Shown: positions 1-7,280, numbered from the stretch's first letter. The stretch is 14,694 nucleotides of DNA from Baffinella frigidus (GCA_026770585.1 MU646362.1:842809-857502), one strand, 5' to 3'. Numbers and translations are program-made. Notes: generated by a model not told the origin, from the letters alone.

Positions 1-47
1 AAAACACTTGTAAACCTCTTTAGTTTTAAATTTGTACCAGTTAAGTC

Positions 48-72
48 TGAGGCGGGCCCGTCCGGTCGTCCT
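48..72. repeat. Repeat J terminus fragment
   Basis: A stretch reading TGAGGCGGGCCCGTCC matches the ends of inverted-repeat family J, seen as pairs at 2600-2680 and 12662-12842 and as single ends near 3377 and 12118. No inverted partner is visible nearby, so this is a solo end or the edge of an element that starts outside the window. Confidence 0.45.
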
Positions 73-558
73 AAATTGGAACGATATTTCCATTAGTGCG
101 ATGCTCAAAGGACTACACCCACTTCGAAGGTCTCCAGCAACCCGATCACATAGGAACACGCAAGGCAGTCACCTCGGACAGTTGGCTTCGGCGTCCGCGT
201 GACCGGTCACGCGGGCGCTCACGAGCCTGCCGGCGGGGCTGTTCCACGTGGAATGCAGCGGTCCTAGCAGCATACCCGTCCGAATCTTCTCAACAAAGAC
301 GTTGCCCTGAGTCCGAGGCCAGATTCTGGCCTCGGAGTTGTATCATGTGCCGAGGTCGCTCGAGAGCGGTGCGTGGGACAGATCTCGGTCACGCGGGGAT
401 AGCACGCGAAGAGGCATCGGTCACGCTGCAAACTCTCCGGGCGTCAGCGATGCATCTTCGTGTGTGGAATCCACCGATCCTCGCAGCATACCCCCCCCCC
501 GAATCTTCTCAACAACAACTTAACAGCGGCCGAGTTCCTTCCCCCCCGGATATCCGGG
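73..558. other. Gene-free stretch with diverged internal duplication
   Basis: No gene is recognised. A segment around 249-301 is repeated in diverged form at 464-517; both contain GTGGAAT, AGCATACCC and CGAATCTTCTCAACAA. A perfect 20-bp palindrome CCGCGTGACCGGTCACGCGG lies at 195-214, and a perfect 18-bp palindrome CCCCCGGATATCCGGGGG at 543-560. An open frame of 158 codons crosses this stretch, but it has no recognisable protein features and runs through both repeat copies. Confidence 0.5.
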
Positions 559-655
559 GGAAATGCGGTTAGAATCCAATGAAAATGGATAAGATTTTAG
601 TAGAAATAGTTTAGATGGACTGTATCCGTGACGCCTCTGGTGCCTGCTAAGTGGA
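559..655 (+). repeat. Dispersed repeat N, left copy
   Basis: Positions 584-630 match the reverse complement of 9871-9917 at 44 of 47 bases. Weaker similarity continues on both sides, out to about 559-655 against 9846-9933. The two copies are inverted with respect to each other and about 9.2 kb apart. No coding potential is apparent. Confidence 0.7.
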
Positions 656-663
656 GGTGGAAA

Positions 664-982
664 CCATGAGTGTTTTCCTACTGAGAGGGAGGGGGGTCCT
701 AATGGTGTGTTCACATGGAGAATCACTGAATCCGAAACCATCGTTTCGACAGGCAGTGATGAGTGCTTCCCTACTGAGAGGGAGGGGGGTCTCAACCCAC
801 GCCAGATTCCAGGAAGGTGTCGCCAAAAGTCAATTCCTCCTGAAGGCAGCTGTTTCCAAAAGTCAAATACCGTATCAGGATACGGTATTAAGACAGTCAC
901 CACCCTCCTCCGATCTGGCGTGGATGGCGCGTTCACACGGAGAATCGCTGAATCAGAAACCCTCGTTTCGACAGGCTGTGAT
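664..982 (+). repeat. Two sets of direct repeats and a 24-bp palindrome
   Basis: The sequence TACTGAGAGGGAGGGGGGTC occurs at about 679-698 and 772-791. A 52-bp segment at 709-760, starting GTTCACATGGAGAATC, recurs at 931-982 with few changes. A perfect inverted repeat, AATACCGTATC ag GATACGGTATT, lies at 866-889. Overlapping open frames here share these repeats and I do not regard them as genes. Confidence 0.6.
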
Positions 983-1054
983 CGACGAGTTCGGGGGGGT
1001 GACCAAGGTGTCTCTGGGGCCTACGCCGCTCCTCGCCAGCCAGTAACGCCCCCA

Positions 1055-1321
1055 CCTTCTTCTTCTTCCTGTTGTTCGTGTTCTGCTTCTTCTTCTTCTT
1101 CTTCTTCTTCTGCTTCTGCTTCTTCTTCTTCTTCTTCTTCTTCTTCTTCTTCTTGGTGTTCTTCTTTTTCTTCTTCTTTTTCTTGTTGTTGTTCTTCTTC
1201 TCTGCCCGGTTCGTATACACCCTACGTATACGTATACAGGTACACTTGTTGGTGAGGCCTACACCTCTGCGTACCAGCCAATAGACCCCCCACCCTTCTT
1301 CTTCTTCTTCTTCTTCTTCTG
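1055..1321 (+). repeat. TTC microsatellite (two tracts)
   Basis: Imperfect TTC/TGC/TGT triplets fill about 1055-1203, and a purer TTC tract lies at about 1296-1321. The tracts are preceded by related sequence (GGGGCCTACGCC... near 1016 and GAGGCCTACACC... near 1252), so a unit of about 240 bp appears tandemly duplicated. The poly-lysine, poly-serine and poly-phenylalanine frames here are products of the repeat. Confidence 0.9.
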
Positions 1322-1620
1322 CATTACTCTCGAGCCCTAAGGTGAGTGATACAACAGTCTAGGCGCCTTCAGACGGGCCCGCCTCGGAACTGTGGAGGTA
1401 TTCAGCCCCTCAAAAGTGTAGCCCCCAGAAAGGCCCCACCCTTCACCAGAATCGTGCAACGTCTTGGCTGCCGAGAAATGGCCATTTCAGACTTGATTCG
1501 AGCGTCCAACCCTAGCTGAAGCATCGATTCTTGGCTTCACGGGATGGGAGAGCCTTGCAGTATTCAGAGTGGGGGGGGGGCTAGAGAATCTCACAGTCGG
1601 GAGAAAGCTAGAGGGTCTCA
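1322..1620. other. Gene-free stretch with one copy of a 29-bp direct repeat
   Basis: No gene seen. Positions 1486-1514 (TTCAGACTTGATTCGAGCGT and on) are repeated exactly at 1820-1848, so the two copies bracket the MITE at 1621-1755. A G homopolymer lies at about 1571-1580. Confidence 0.55.
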
Positions 1621-1755
1621 AAGGGAAACGGTTTTGATTTAAAACTTTGTGGCAATGAAATTTACTACACATAATGAGTTTTACTAGTAATAATAAAGCA
1701 TTCGTGTAGTAATTTTCATTCAATCCAGTGGTTTTAAATTAAAACCGTTTCCCTA
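1621..1755. mobile_element. AT-rich MITE (family M) with long inverted arms
   Basis: The left end reads AGGGAAACGGTTTTGATTTA and the right end is its reverse complement with one change (AGGGAAACGGTTTTAATTTA). Similarity continues inward through a shared ACTACAC near 45-50 nt from each end. The element is clearly AT-richer than its surroundings. A flanking TA is visible on the right; on the left the matching position reads AA. No coding capacity, so it would be non-autonomous. Confidence 0.8.
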
Positions 1756-2404
1756 TGAGATCTGGGTCGAACTGCGACACGATTTTGGAGCGGTTGGCAT
1801 GGAGGTCTCGCTCTGCCAATTCAGACTTGATTCGAGCGTCCAACCCTACTACGCGGTTCCAACCCTACGACTGGGTCTAGCTCTGCCTCACTTGCGTTGA
1901 CCGACTATTCTTAAGTTGACGTTCTCGGTTTGATGTACAAGTCCGTCAACTTTGGAGCGAAAACGAGCCCCGGCTCACCAAATTGGTGTGCCCGAATGAG
2001 ACTGAAACTGTGAACGCCTAAGGGCACTTAAGGACGCAAGGTTATGAGGACGTCAAAGTAGATTCACTTAGGCCTGAGACACCTCCAGAAACAGTGGTAG
2101 GAGGAGCTTGAGGCGATTTTGACTCCCGTCGGGCCCTGTGGTACACCAAATCCACGAAACGAAATTTCGGAACAAGACAGAATCTGTCCCGCTATCTTAG
2201 GCTCCCCACGCGGAAGGTAAGGGTGTACATGCGATTTTAAGCACCAAATGATGTTATCTTACGCCTTTTGATGTGGACAGATTATGGCATGTTCAGAGAT
2301 GAAATTGGTAGGAGGCTAGGGCGATCAGAAGAGAGGTGGGTGTTCTGAATTGCGACTCCCGTGTGCAGATGCATCACCATCTCTCACCACTACCTCGACA
2401 AGCT
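1756..2404. other. Gene-free stretch
   Basis: Apart from the second copy of the 29-bp direct repeat at 1820-1848, I see no gene, RNA gene or element here. No open frame of useful length is present on either strand. Confidence 0.5.
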
Positions 2405-2449
2405 CCAGCTGTAGCGCGCGTGTTCGACATCAGGAGCGCTTCTGCGAAA

Positions 2450-2540
2450 GGAGCCCGTGATGTCAAGAGGAGCTTCGGATGTCAAGAGGAGCTCCGGATG
2501 TAGCGCGAGCGCGCGACATCCGGAGCTGCTTTTGGGTGGA
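2450..2540 (+). repeat. Repeat I: tandem 20-mers ending in a palindrome
   Basis: Units reading GATGTCAAGAGGAGC(T)TCG repeat near 2458-2500. The array ends in an inverted repeat in which GGAGCTCCGGATGT is matched by ACATCCGGAGCTGC across a CG-rich loop (about 2490-2533). The same unit recurs at 2757-2870. Confidence 0.65.
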
Positions 2541-2599
2541 TCGACCCCGAAATAGCCCAATATCCTAAAGTCTATATAAATGACTTATGTTCTCCGCCT

Positions 2600-2680
2600 G
2601 AGGCGGGCTCGTCCCGAGACGGTCCTCACACTTTGCATCTGGAGCTCCTTGTGAGGACTATCCGGGCACAGGCCCGCCTC
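2600..2680. mobile_element. Inverted-repeat element J, short copy
   Basis: The left arm at 2600-2630 (GAGGCGGGCTCGTCCCGAGA...) and the right arm at 2650-2680 (...GGGCACAGGCCCGCCTC) are imperfect reverse complements about 30 bp long, around a spacer of about 19 bp. A larger copy with near-identical 29-bp arms lies at 12662-12842. No target duplication could be identified. Confidence 0.65.
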
Positions 2681-2756
2681 GGCAGACGTTGGAGCCAGAA
2701 CGGGGGCCGGGAAATTTTGCCCGTGCGTACATGTAAAGGAAGCAAGCCAGTCTTCT

Positions 2757-2876
2757 GATGTCAAGTGGAGCGCCGGATGTAGCGCGAGTGGGTGACATCA
2801 GGAGCGCCTCGTGAAGAGGAGCCCTTGATGTCAAGAGGAGCGCCTGATGTCAAGAGGAGCGCCTGATGTAGCGCGA
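2757..2876 (+). repeat. Repeat I, second array
   Basis: Several units containing GATGTCAAG(A/T)GGAGCGCC and GGATGTAGCGCGAG alternate with one inverted unit (GACATCAGGAGCGCC, about 2802-2816). The array runs directly into compound repeat K. Confidence 0.65.
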
Positions 2877-3191
2877 GAGTCGGCGCGAGGTCTGAGAGGT
2901 CCTCTCAGAGGACAGCGGATGCCCTCTTATCCCTTCAGTGGCGAGTAGGCTCACACGCCCTACGGTAGGGCCCTGGGACCTGCCTAGGACCTCTTGGCAG
3001 TCAAAATTGACTGCCTCGCCAGGTCCCAGGGCCCTACGGTAGGGCGTATGAGCCTACTGGTCACTTAACGGATAGACCATGGAAGATAGTTAGGTAAGAT
3101 CCACTCACGTTCCTCCCGGCACTAAGTGGATCACTCTCAGCCTCTCGAAGAGGAGCTCCTCCACATCCTTGGGAATTTATCTGCAAAAACT
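2877..3191 (+). repeat. Compound repeat K, copy 1, carrying a MITE
   Basis: This segment recurs at 5110-5362 inside intron 1 of the ice-binding gene. Shared outer parts include GAGTCGGCGCGAGGT at the start and AGGAGCTCCTCCACATCCTT near the end. Both copies carry a family A MITE at the same internal position, so A was already inserted before K was copied. This copy has an extra A right arm of about 40 bp and about 21 bp near 3102-3122 that copy 2 lacks. Confidence 0.8.
2928..3074. mobile_element. MITE family A, copy A1
   Basis: It begins TATCCCTTCAGTGGCGAGTA and ends CACTTAACGGATA, giving inverted ends TCCCTTAAGTG with flanking TA. The arms include CGCCCTACGGTAGGGCCCTG and its complement. The internal hairpin GGCAGTCAAAATTGACTGCC sits at 2996-3015. 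This copy has a long right arm complementary to the left, unlike the shorter A2, A4 and A6. Confidence 0.85.
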
Positions 3192-3455
3192 TCATACGGA
3201 TCTCGAAGGCGAGTTTCCCAGAGATGGGCGACCGTACGAGGAGAGGTGTACTGCGTGTATTAAAATCGAAAGAACAGCTCTTGCAGCATAGGCTTTCCAT
3301 CCTGCGTGGGGTTGCGAGTGAGGTTGCGAGAGCCCCGTAACTATGGCCCTATTATCTTAATTTTACAGACGCGGGGTCCCGAGGCGGGCCCTCCCCCTCT
3401 CCTTATGGCACTACTGTGGGTATGGCGGGAACTCCGACTCTCGGAGGGGAACTCC
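3192..3455. other. Gene-free stretch
   Basis: No gene seen. A family J-like end (CGAGGCGGGCCCTCC) lies near 3381-3395. A minus-strand open frame of 79 codons covers 3061-3300, but it overlaps repeat K and shows no protein signature. Confidence 0.45.
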
Positions 3456-3619
3456 GAACAGTGAGCAGGAGAGAGATTGATAATTTATTGCCAAACAACC
3501 AGCGTCAGCGCCGCACATGCTACGCATTGTGCCACTTACTGTACCCCGTGTCGGCCGCTCATACGAGCATTTTCCGGATGGATTCTAACTCCACCTCCTA
3601 CAGTGAACAGTGAGCAGGA
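3456..3619 (-). mobile_element. SINE-like element H, copy H1, with 15-bp target duplication
   Basis: The insert at 3471-3604 is flanked by perfect 15-bp direct repeats GAACAGTGAGCAGGA (3456-3470 and 3605-3619). The same insert recurs at 6479-6602 (opposite strand), 10943-11072 and 13762-13856. Target duplications of 13-15 bp, a length of about 130 bp and one copy truncated at a single end suggest a non-autonomous retroposon moved by LINE-type machinery. I orient it on the minus strand because the truncated copy lacks that end, and 5' truncation is typical. In this orientation it carries AATAAA near its 3' end. A B-box-like GTTAGAATCC is present, but no clear A box. Confidence 0.8.
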
Positions 3620-3830
3620 TACATCACAGTGCCCAACACCGCGGCGCAGCGCCGTCCCTGTCAAGGCACTCGGTAGAACAGGTTACGAGGGGGGAAGCGA
3701 GTTGTTAAGTTGATAAGCTGATGGCACACGCTAGGGGGGGAGATGGTCGAGACGCAGGGAACTAACGTGTGCCTGCCGTTAGTCTGCTCCGAGACTCTTT
3801 TCGGGGTCTACATAAGGGGTAAGCCTAGTC
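3620..3830. other. Short gene-free stretch
   Basis: No element or gene is recognised apart from a G run near 3734-3740. Confidence 0.4.
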
Positions 3831-4110
3831 CGATTTCAATCGTGGACCCGAGGCCTTGATCCGTCAGGTCCTTCAGGTTTTGATTTCTCCCAGTAGGCGA
3901 ACATCACGCCTTTCCGTAGAAAATATCTGCAGAAAAAGCATGTTTGCTTTGGAGAACTCCTTTAGTGCAAGATCTCACGGCCCTCGGGTCCAAAAATGGG
4001 GGGGGGGGGGGCTCCCCCCCCTGCCGAAGTTGCGTCAAGCTTGCCAGGCGGAGCTCCCCCCTCACTTTCCAGTTTGGGTTCCACAACTTACTGGGAAAAG
4101 AGTACAAGGT
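3831..4110 (+). repeat. Composite dispersed repeat (families C and L)
   Basis: The first part (about 3846-3960: CCGAGGCC, GTCAGGTCCTTCAGGTT, CTGCAGAAA) resembles intron 3 of the ice-binding gene at 6229-6330. The second part (about 4006-4095: CTGCCGAAGTTGCGTCAAGC, GCCAGGCGGAGCTCCCCCCT) resembles intron 2 at 5800-5890. So both long-intron fillers of the ice-binding gene exist side by side here. A G/C homopolymer hairpin lies at about 4000-4020. No coding role is apparent. Confidence 0.65.
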
Positions 4111-4401
4111 ACGTGAAAGAGCGGCCCTTCCAGTGAGCGAGTGAGCGACCACACGGGGCAAAGCGAAATTTGATACGTTGACAAACACGCTTCGCTACGA
4201 AGCTTCATACTAATTCGTTGGGGGGAATTTGGGGGAGAGAATTCGTAGGGGGAGAGACACCAGCCCTGCCAGCCAGCGCCAGGGTGTGTGTTGGCTGCCC
4301 CCCACCTAGCTACAAGGAGTCGTAGACCCAGAGACCCTTGCCCCCACAAACGGGGGAGTGGCACGGAAGAAATATGGCCGCATGACATCTGACTGTCTAA
4401 G

Positions 4402-4432
4402 GTGACCGGTCACGGATTTTTTGACCGGTCGT
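4402..4432. promoter_or_regulatory. Paired TGACCGGTCA-type palindromes upstream of the ice-binding gene
   Basis: GTGACCGGTCAC at 4402-4413 is a perfect 12-bp palindrome. About 20 bp further on, TTGACCGGTCGTG repeats the GACCGGTC core. The same core sits inside the 20-bp palindrome at 195-214. The pair lies roughly 180-210 bp before the start codon, a plausible place for a transcription-factor site, but no factor is identified and the same motif also occurs far from any gene. Confidence 0.3.
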
Positions 4433-4511
4433 GAATTGAACGAGCGTGTATTTTTAACATTGCGTACACGGCAGAAGCGTTTTTTTATCTTATCCTTTCC
4501 GGTCAAATCAA

Positions 4512-4547
4512 ATCAAGGGGTATTTTTAGAAAAAAATACCCCTTGAT
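4512..4547. repeat. Hairpin-forming inverted repeat in the presumed 5' region
   Basis: ATCAAGGGGTATTTTT (4512-4527) pairs perfectly with AAAAATACCCCTTGAT (4532-4547) around a 4-nt loop. Short TCAAATCAA direct repeats flank it. It ends 62 bp before the ATG and may be transcribed as part of the 5' UTR, or may be a tiny snap-back insertion. Confidence 0.7.
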
Positions 4548-4609
4548 CAAATCAAAGCGAAGGGGTTCCTCGAACTTTAGAAGAAACCAACGTGCCTCTG
4601 ACTCACCAC

Positions 4610-5364
4610 ATGGCAGCGTTCAACTCCCTCCTCGCGGCCCTCGTGCTCGTGGCCCTGGCGGCCCTTGCGGTTGCCGACCCGGCGCCGCCGGCTCCCGTCC
4701 AGCTCGGGGTTGCCGACTCCTTTGTGATTCTCACCAAGACCGGAATCTCGACAGTCCCCGCGTCGGTCATCACCGGCGACATTGGCGTCAGCCCCATCGC
4801 GGCTGCAGCTATGACCGGCTTCAGCCTGATCGCCGACTCGTCCAACACCTTCTCCACGTCTACTCAGGTCACCGTCAATAATCCTTCATTCCCCCGGTTG
4901 CTTTTCTGACCCAACCTGTACACGTCTGTTCAGGTCACGCCCGTGAGGAATCAGGCCACCTGCCCTAAACCCTCAACCTTCAACCCTCAGCCCTCAACCC
5001 TCAACCTTCAACCCTCAACCCTCAACACTCAACACTCAACATTCAACACTCAACACTCAACCCTCACCCTCAACCCTCAATCCTCGACGCAGGTCACGGG
5101 GCAGTGCTTGAGTCGGCGCGAGGTTTGAGAGGTCCTCTCAGAGGACAGCGGATGCCCTCTTATCCCTTAAGTGGCAAGCAGGCTCATACGCCCTACGGTA
5201 GGGCCCTGGGACCTGCCTAGGACCTCTTGGCAGTCAAATTTGACTGCCTCGCCACTTGACGGATAGACCATGGAAGATAGTTAGGTAAGGCACTGAGTGG
5301 ATCACTCTCAGCCTCTTGAAGAGGAGCTCCTCCACATCCTTGGGATTTTGTCTTCAAAAACTCC

Positions 5365-5412
<48 letters not shown>

Positions 5413-6945
5413 CTCAACCCTCGACGCAGGTCACGGGGCAGTGCTTCGCCGCAGATTACACCTCGCCCACCCCTTCGATCATGGTCACGGCAATCCTCGA
5501 CATGGAGGCCGCCTACACCGACGCGGCGGGGCGCTCCATCTCGGCCGACGCCAACCTCAACGTCAACGCCGGCCTCATCTCCGGGGAGACCTTTGTGCCC
5601 GGCGTGTACATGTGGGGATCCGACATCATGTTCAGCTCCGACATCTACCTCAAGGGCAACGACCAGAGCCTCTTCATCTTCCAGACCACCGGGAACGTGG
5701 TCGTGGGCGCCGGCGCCAAGGTATCCAACCCCCCTCAAACCCTAAACCCTGAACCCTGAACCCATATCCTATTCCCCAAAATCTCAACCCTGTTCCCTAA
5801 TGCCACCCCCTTCCTCCTGCCGAAGTTGCGCCAAGTTTGCCAGGCGGAGCTCCCCCCTCAATATCCAGTTTGTTTTCCAAGCCCTAATGCGAAAAGGGGA
5901 CGCGACCGAACGACCTTGGTGCTTTGGTGCCTTGGAGTACACTCACATCGCGTCCTCACGCCTACCTCACCATGGAAAGATAGGAACCACCCTGCGTCTG
6001 AGCTCCCCGGCCCGACCACCAGCGTGGGAGCAAATGGTCTTTTCGAGTCCGTTGATTCGTACCAGAGGTCGTCGGAATCCGACGGCCTGCAGAGCAAATC
6101 AAGGGGATTGAAACATGTGATTTGCTCCAACTCTGAGCCCCCCGGCGCGACCCATGCAGGTTATTCTTCAGGACGACGGCTCCGGGAGCACGCCGCTGGC
6201 CTCCAACATCGTCTGGCAGGTTTGTGCCCGAGGCCATGCATTTTAATATCCTTGAGGTCCTTCAGGTTCTTTCAACTCCCACCATAGGCGGATACTGGAA
6301 CGTATCCTGCAGAAAGTCTCTGTTTACTTTCGGGTCGCATCAACCCCCCCGGTGCAGAAGGATCGCAGCAACCCGGCTTTCTTGTAAGGGTGGATTTTGC
6401 GCAGATTTTGCTGAAACCCCACCCCAAGATAGCAAAAACACGGTTTAGATTGCATGGCGTTGTCCATGAAGGTGACCGTAGGGAGGTGGAGTTATAATCC
6501 ACCCGGACAATGCTCGTGCTCGTAGCAGCGGCCGACACGGGGTACAGTAGTGGCACAATGCGTAACATGTGCGGTTGTTTGGCAATAAATTATCAATCTC
6601 TCTGAAGGTCGGACAGGTGACGAGCCTCGGTGGTTGACTAATGAACGGTATCCATGAAGGTGGCCGGCTACGTCGACGCCGGGACGACCTCGCACCTCGA
6701 GGGCATCTTCCTGGTCAAGACCAAGGCCGTCTTCAAGACCGGCTCCTCGCTCAACGGTTAACTCTAAACCCTCAACCTTGCAACCCGAAACCCTCAACCC
6801 TCAACCCTAGACCCTAGACCATGAACCCTCAACCCTAAACCCTAAACCCTACACCCTATCAGGGCGGATCCTGGCGCAGACGGCCTGCACTCTCGACACG
6901 GCGACCATCACCCAGCCTGCTGCGGCCGAGCCTGCGGCCAAGTAG
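4610..6945 (+). CDS. Secreted ice-binding protein (DUF3494 family), five exons
   Basis: Exons: 4610-4867, 5430-5720, 6160-6219, 6660-6756, 6863-6945; joined they give 262 aa. All four introns start GT and end AG; the first three are phase 0 and the fourth phase 1. The ATG at 4610 is followed by a signal peptide (residues 1-22, core LLAALVLVALAALAVA, cleavage after AVA). Residues about 30-255 match the DUF3494 beta-helix fold in order: LGVADSFVILTKTG, ITGDIGVSPIAA, QVTGQCFAADY, AYTDAAGR, GETFVPGVYMWGSDI, LFIFQTTGN, NIVWQVAGYVDAGTTSHLEG, GSSLNGRILAQTACTLDTAT. Proteins of this family bind ice outside the cell and limit crystal growth or recrystallisation. Length is normal for a single-domain member. 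Each junction falls inside a conserved motif, which supports the gene model. Third codon positions are strongly G/C, unlike the flanks. Families of this kind in algae are often attributed to transfer from bacteria; here the gene is fully intron-bearing. Confidence 0.93.
4964..5090 (+). repeat. Telomere-like heptamer array (CCCTCAA variants)
   Basis: Degenerate 7-mers CCCTCAA, CCTTCAA, CACTCAA and CATTCAA run through this part of intron 1. They differ from the telomere unit CCCTAAA at one or two positions. Confidence 0.9.
5110..5362 (+). repeat. Compound repeat K, copy 2 (inside intron 1)
   Basis: Matches 2877-3191 along its length, apart from two deletions: about 40 bp of the A right arm and about 21 bp after TTAGGTAAG. 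It is flanked on both sides by the same sequence, an array of CCCTCAA followed by CCTCGACGCAGGTCACGGGG and CAGTGCTT, so its arrival is linked to a duplication of the intron 1/exon 2 boundary. Confidence 0.8.
5161..5264. mobile_element. MITE family A, copy A2 (nested in K)
   Basis: Starts TATCCCTTAAGTGGC, ends CACTTGACGGATA. The hairpin GGCAGTCAAATTTGACTGCC lies at 5229-5248, 4 nt before the right terminal CACTT. It shares its hairpin sequence with A1, as expected because both lie in copies of K. Confidence 0.85.
5363..5420 (+). repeat. Telomere-like heptamer array adjoining the exon 2 acceptor
   Basis: Nearly perfect CCCTCAA units, ending within 10 nt of the AG acceptor at 5428-5429. The tract is C/T/A-rich and contains no AG dinucleotide, so it can serve as pyrimidine-rich tract and branch-point region. 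Confidence 0.9.
5721..6159 (+). other. Intron 2 of the ice-binding gene
   Basis: 439 nt, donor AAG|GTATCC, acceptor CATGCAG|GTTATT. It opens with CCCTAAA/CCCTGAA heptamers (about 5735-5765). The body (about 5800-6010) is dispersed repeat L: its first part matches 4006-4095, and 5918-6002 (GGTGC, CACTCACATCGC, CCTGCGTCTGAG) matches 10621-10705. Confidence 0.8.
6220..6659 (+). other. Intron 3 of the ice-binding gene
   Basis: 440 nt, donor CAG|GTTTGT, acceptor ATGAAG|GTGGCC. It carries a family C fragment (about 6246-6330, GAGGTCCTTCAGGTTCTTTC and ATAGGCGGATACTGGAAC) and a SINE-like H copy (6479-6602). The exon 4 boundary sequence TCCATGAAGGTG(A/G)CCG is present twice, at 6463-6478 (decoy) and 6651-6666 (true). 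Confidence 0.8.
6479..6602 (+). mobile_element. SINE-like element H, copy H2, sense to the ice-binding gene
   Basis: This is the reverse complement of H1: it starts TAGGGAGGTGGAGTTATAAT and ends AATAAATTATCAATCTCTC. About 11 bp are missing from the middle compared with H1. Candidate target duplications begin TGAAGGT on both sides (6467-6473 and 6603-6609) and become imperfect after that. It carries an intronic AATAAA at about 6584-6589 in sense orientation. Confidence 0.75.
6757..6862 (+). other. Intron 4 of the ice-binding gene, almost wholly telomere-like repeats
   Basis: 106 nt, donor AACG|GTTAAC, acceptor CCCTATCAG|GGCGG. From about 6762 to 6858 it is built of CCCTAAA, CCCTCAA, CCCTAGA and related 7-mers. 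The two exons are needed to complete the conserved GSSLNGRILAQTA motif across the junction. Confidence 0.9.
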
Positions 6946-7280
6946 ACGCTCCTTCGCAATGTGCAGACTCTACTCGTTGGATGTCCAATGTTTCCGTTGC
7001 AAGCTGAAACTTTGGCACAGTTTTAGGGCCCTAAAAACTGGTGCCAAAACTGGTACCGCACGTGTGACTCTCCAGCCAGTTTCAGGGTTTAACAAAAAAC
7101 TGGTAGTTATGAGACTGGTGATGGGGTCTCGTCGGCCACACCGTGTAGAGTGTGTTCAGCTCGTCAAGGGCGTAAAGGGCACAGACTCATCTCTCGCTTG
7201 GTCTCTGCATGCCCCCCCCCATCAGACCACACACTCACAAGCACACGACCCCCCCCACACACATTTGCGTTCGGACCTAT
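6946..7280. other. 3' flank of the ice-binding gene
   Basis: No second gene is seen. CAGTTTTAGGG|CCCTAAAAACTG at about 7018-7040 is a near-perfect inverted repeat centred on GGGCCC, followed by three further copies of AACTGGT or its near match. I see no AATAAA between the stop codon and 7100. C runs and CACA repeats lie at 7210-7262. Confidence 0.5.

Larger units (their letters stand above)
4868..5429 (+). other. Intron 1 of the ice-binding gene
   Basis: 562 nt, donor CAG|GTCACC, acceptor GACGCAG|GTCACG; CAGGTCAC is therefore present at both ends. It contains a diverged second copy of the exon 1 end (about 4918-4939, CACGTCTGTTCAGGTCACG), a CCCTCAA/CACTCAA array (about 4964-5090), a copy of the exon 2 start (5082-5109), repeat K with a nested MITE (5110-5362), then another CCCTCAA array (5363-5420). 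Both internal splice-site copies would put a stop codon in frame if used. Confidence 0.85.

Noticed and set aside
96-1255. Several open frames of 130-180 codons on the left
   Set aside because: They overlap each other, run through duplicated segments and the TTC microsatellite, and their compositions (poly-Ser, poly-Lys, poly-Phe) come from the repeats.
3471-3604. Family H as a conserved coding exon
   Set aside because: Three copies keep an open frame (IDNLLPNNQRQRRT...), but that follows from high nucleotide identity. Perfect target duplications and an opposite-strand copy in an intron fit a retroposon better.
4592-4609. Upstream GTG start for the ice-binding gene
   Set aside because: A eukaryotic gene should start at ATG, and the ATG at 4610 puts the signal peptide at the very N-terminus.
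4964-5090. CRISPR-like regular repeats
   Set aside because: The units are 7 bp with no spacers, in a eukaryotic intron.
5394-5738. 114-codon minus-strand frame
   Set aside because: It is the antisense shadow of exon 2 of the ice-binding gene, caused by its G/C-rich third positions.
7018-7040. Palindrome after the ice-binding stop codon as a terminator
   Set aside because: Intrinsic hairpin terminators are a bacterial feature. Here it is more likely a repeat remnant, with several related AACTGGT motifs nearby.
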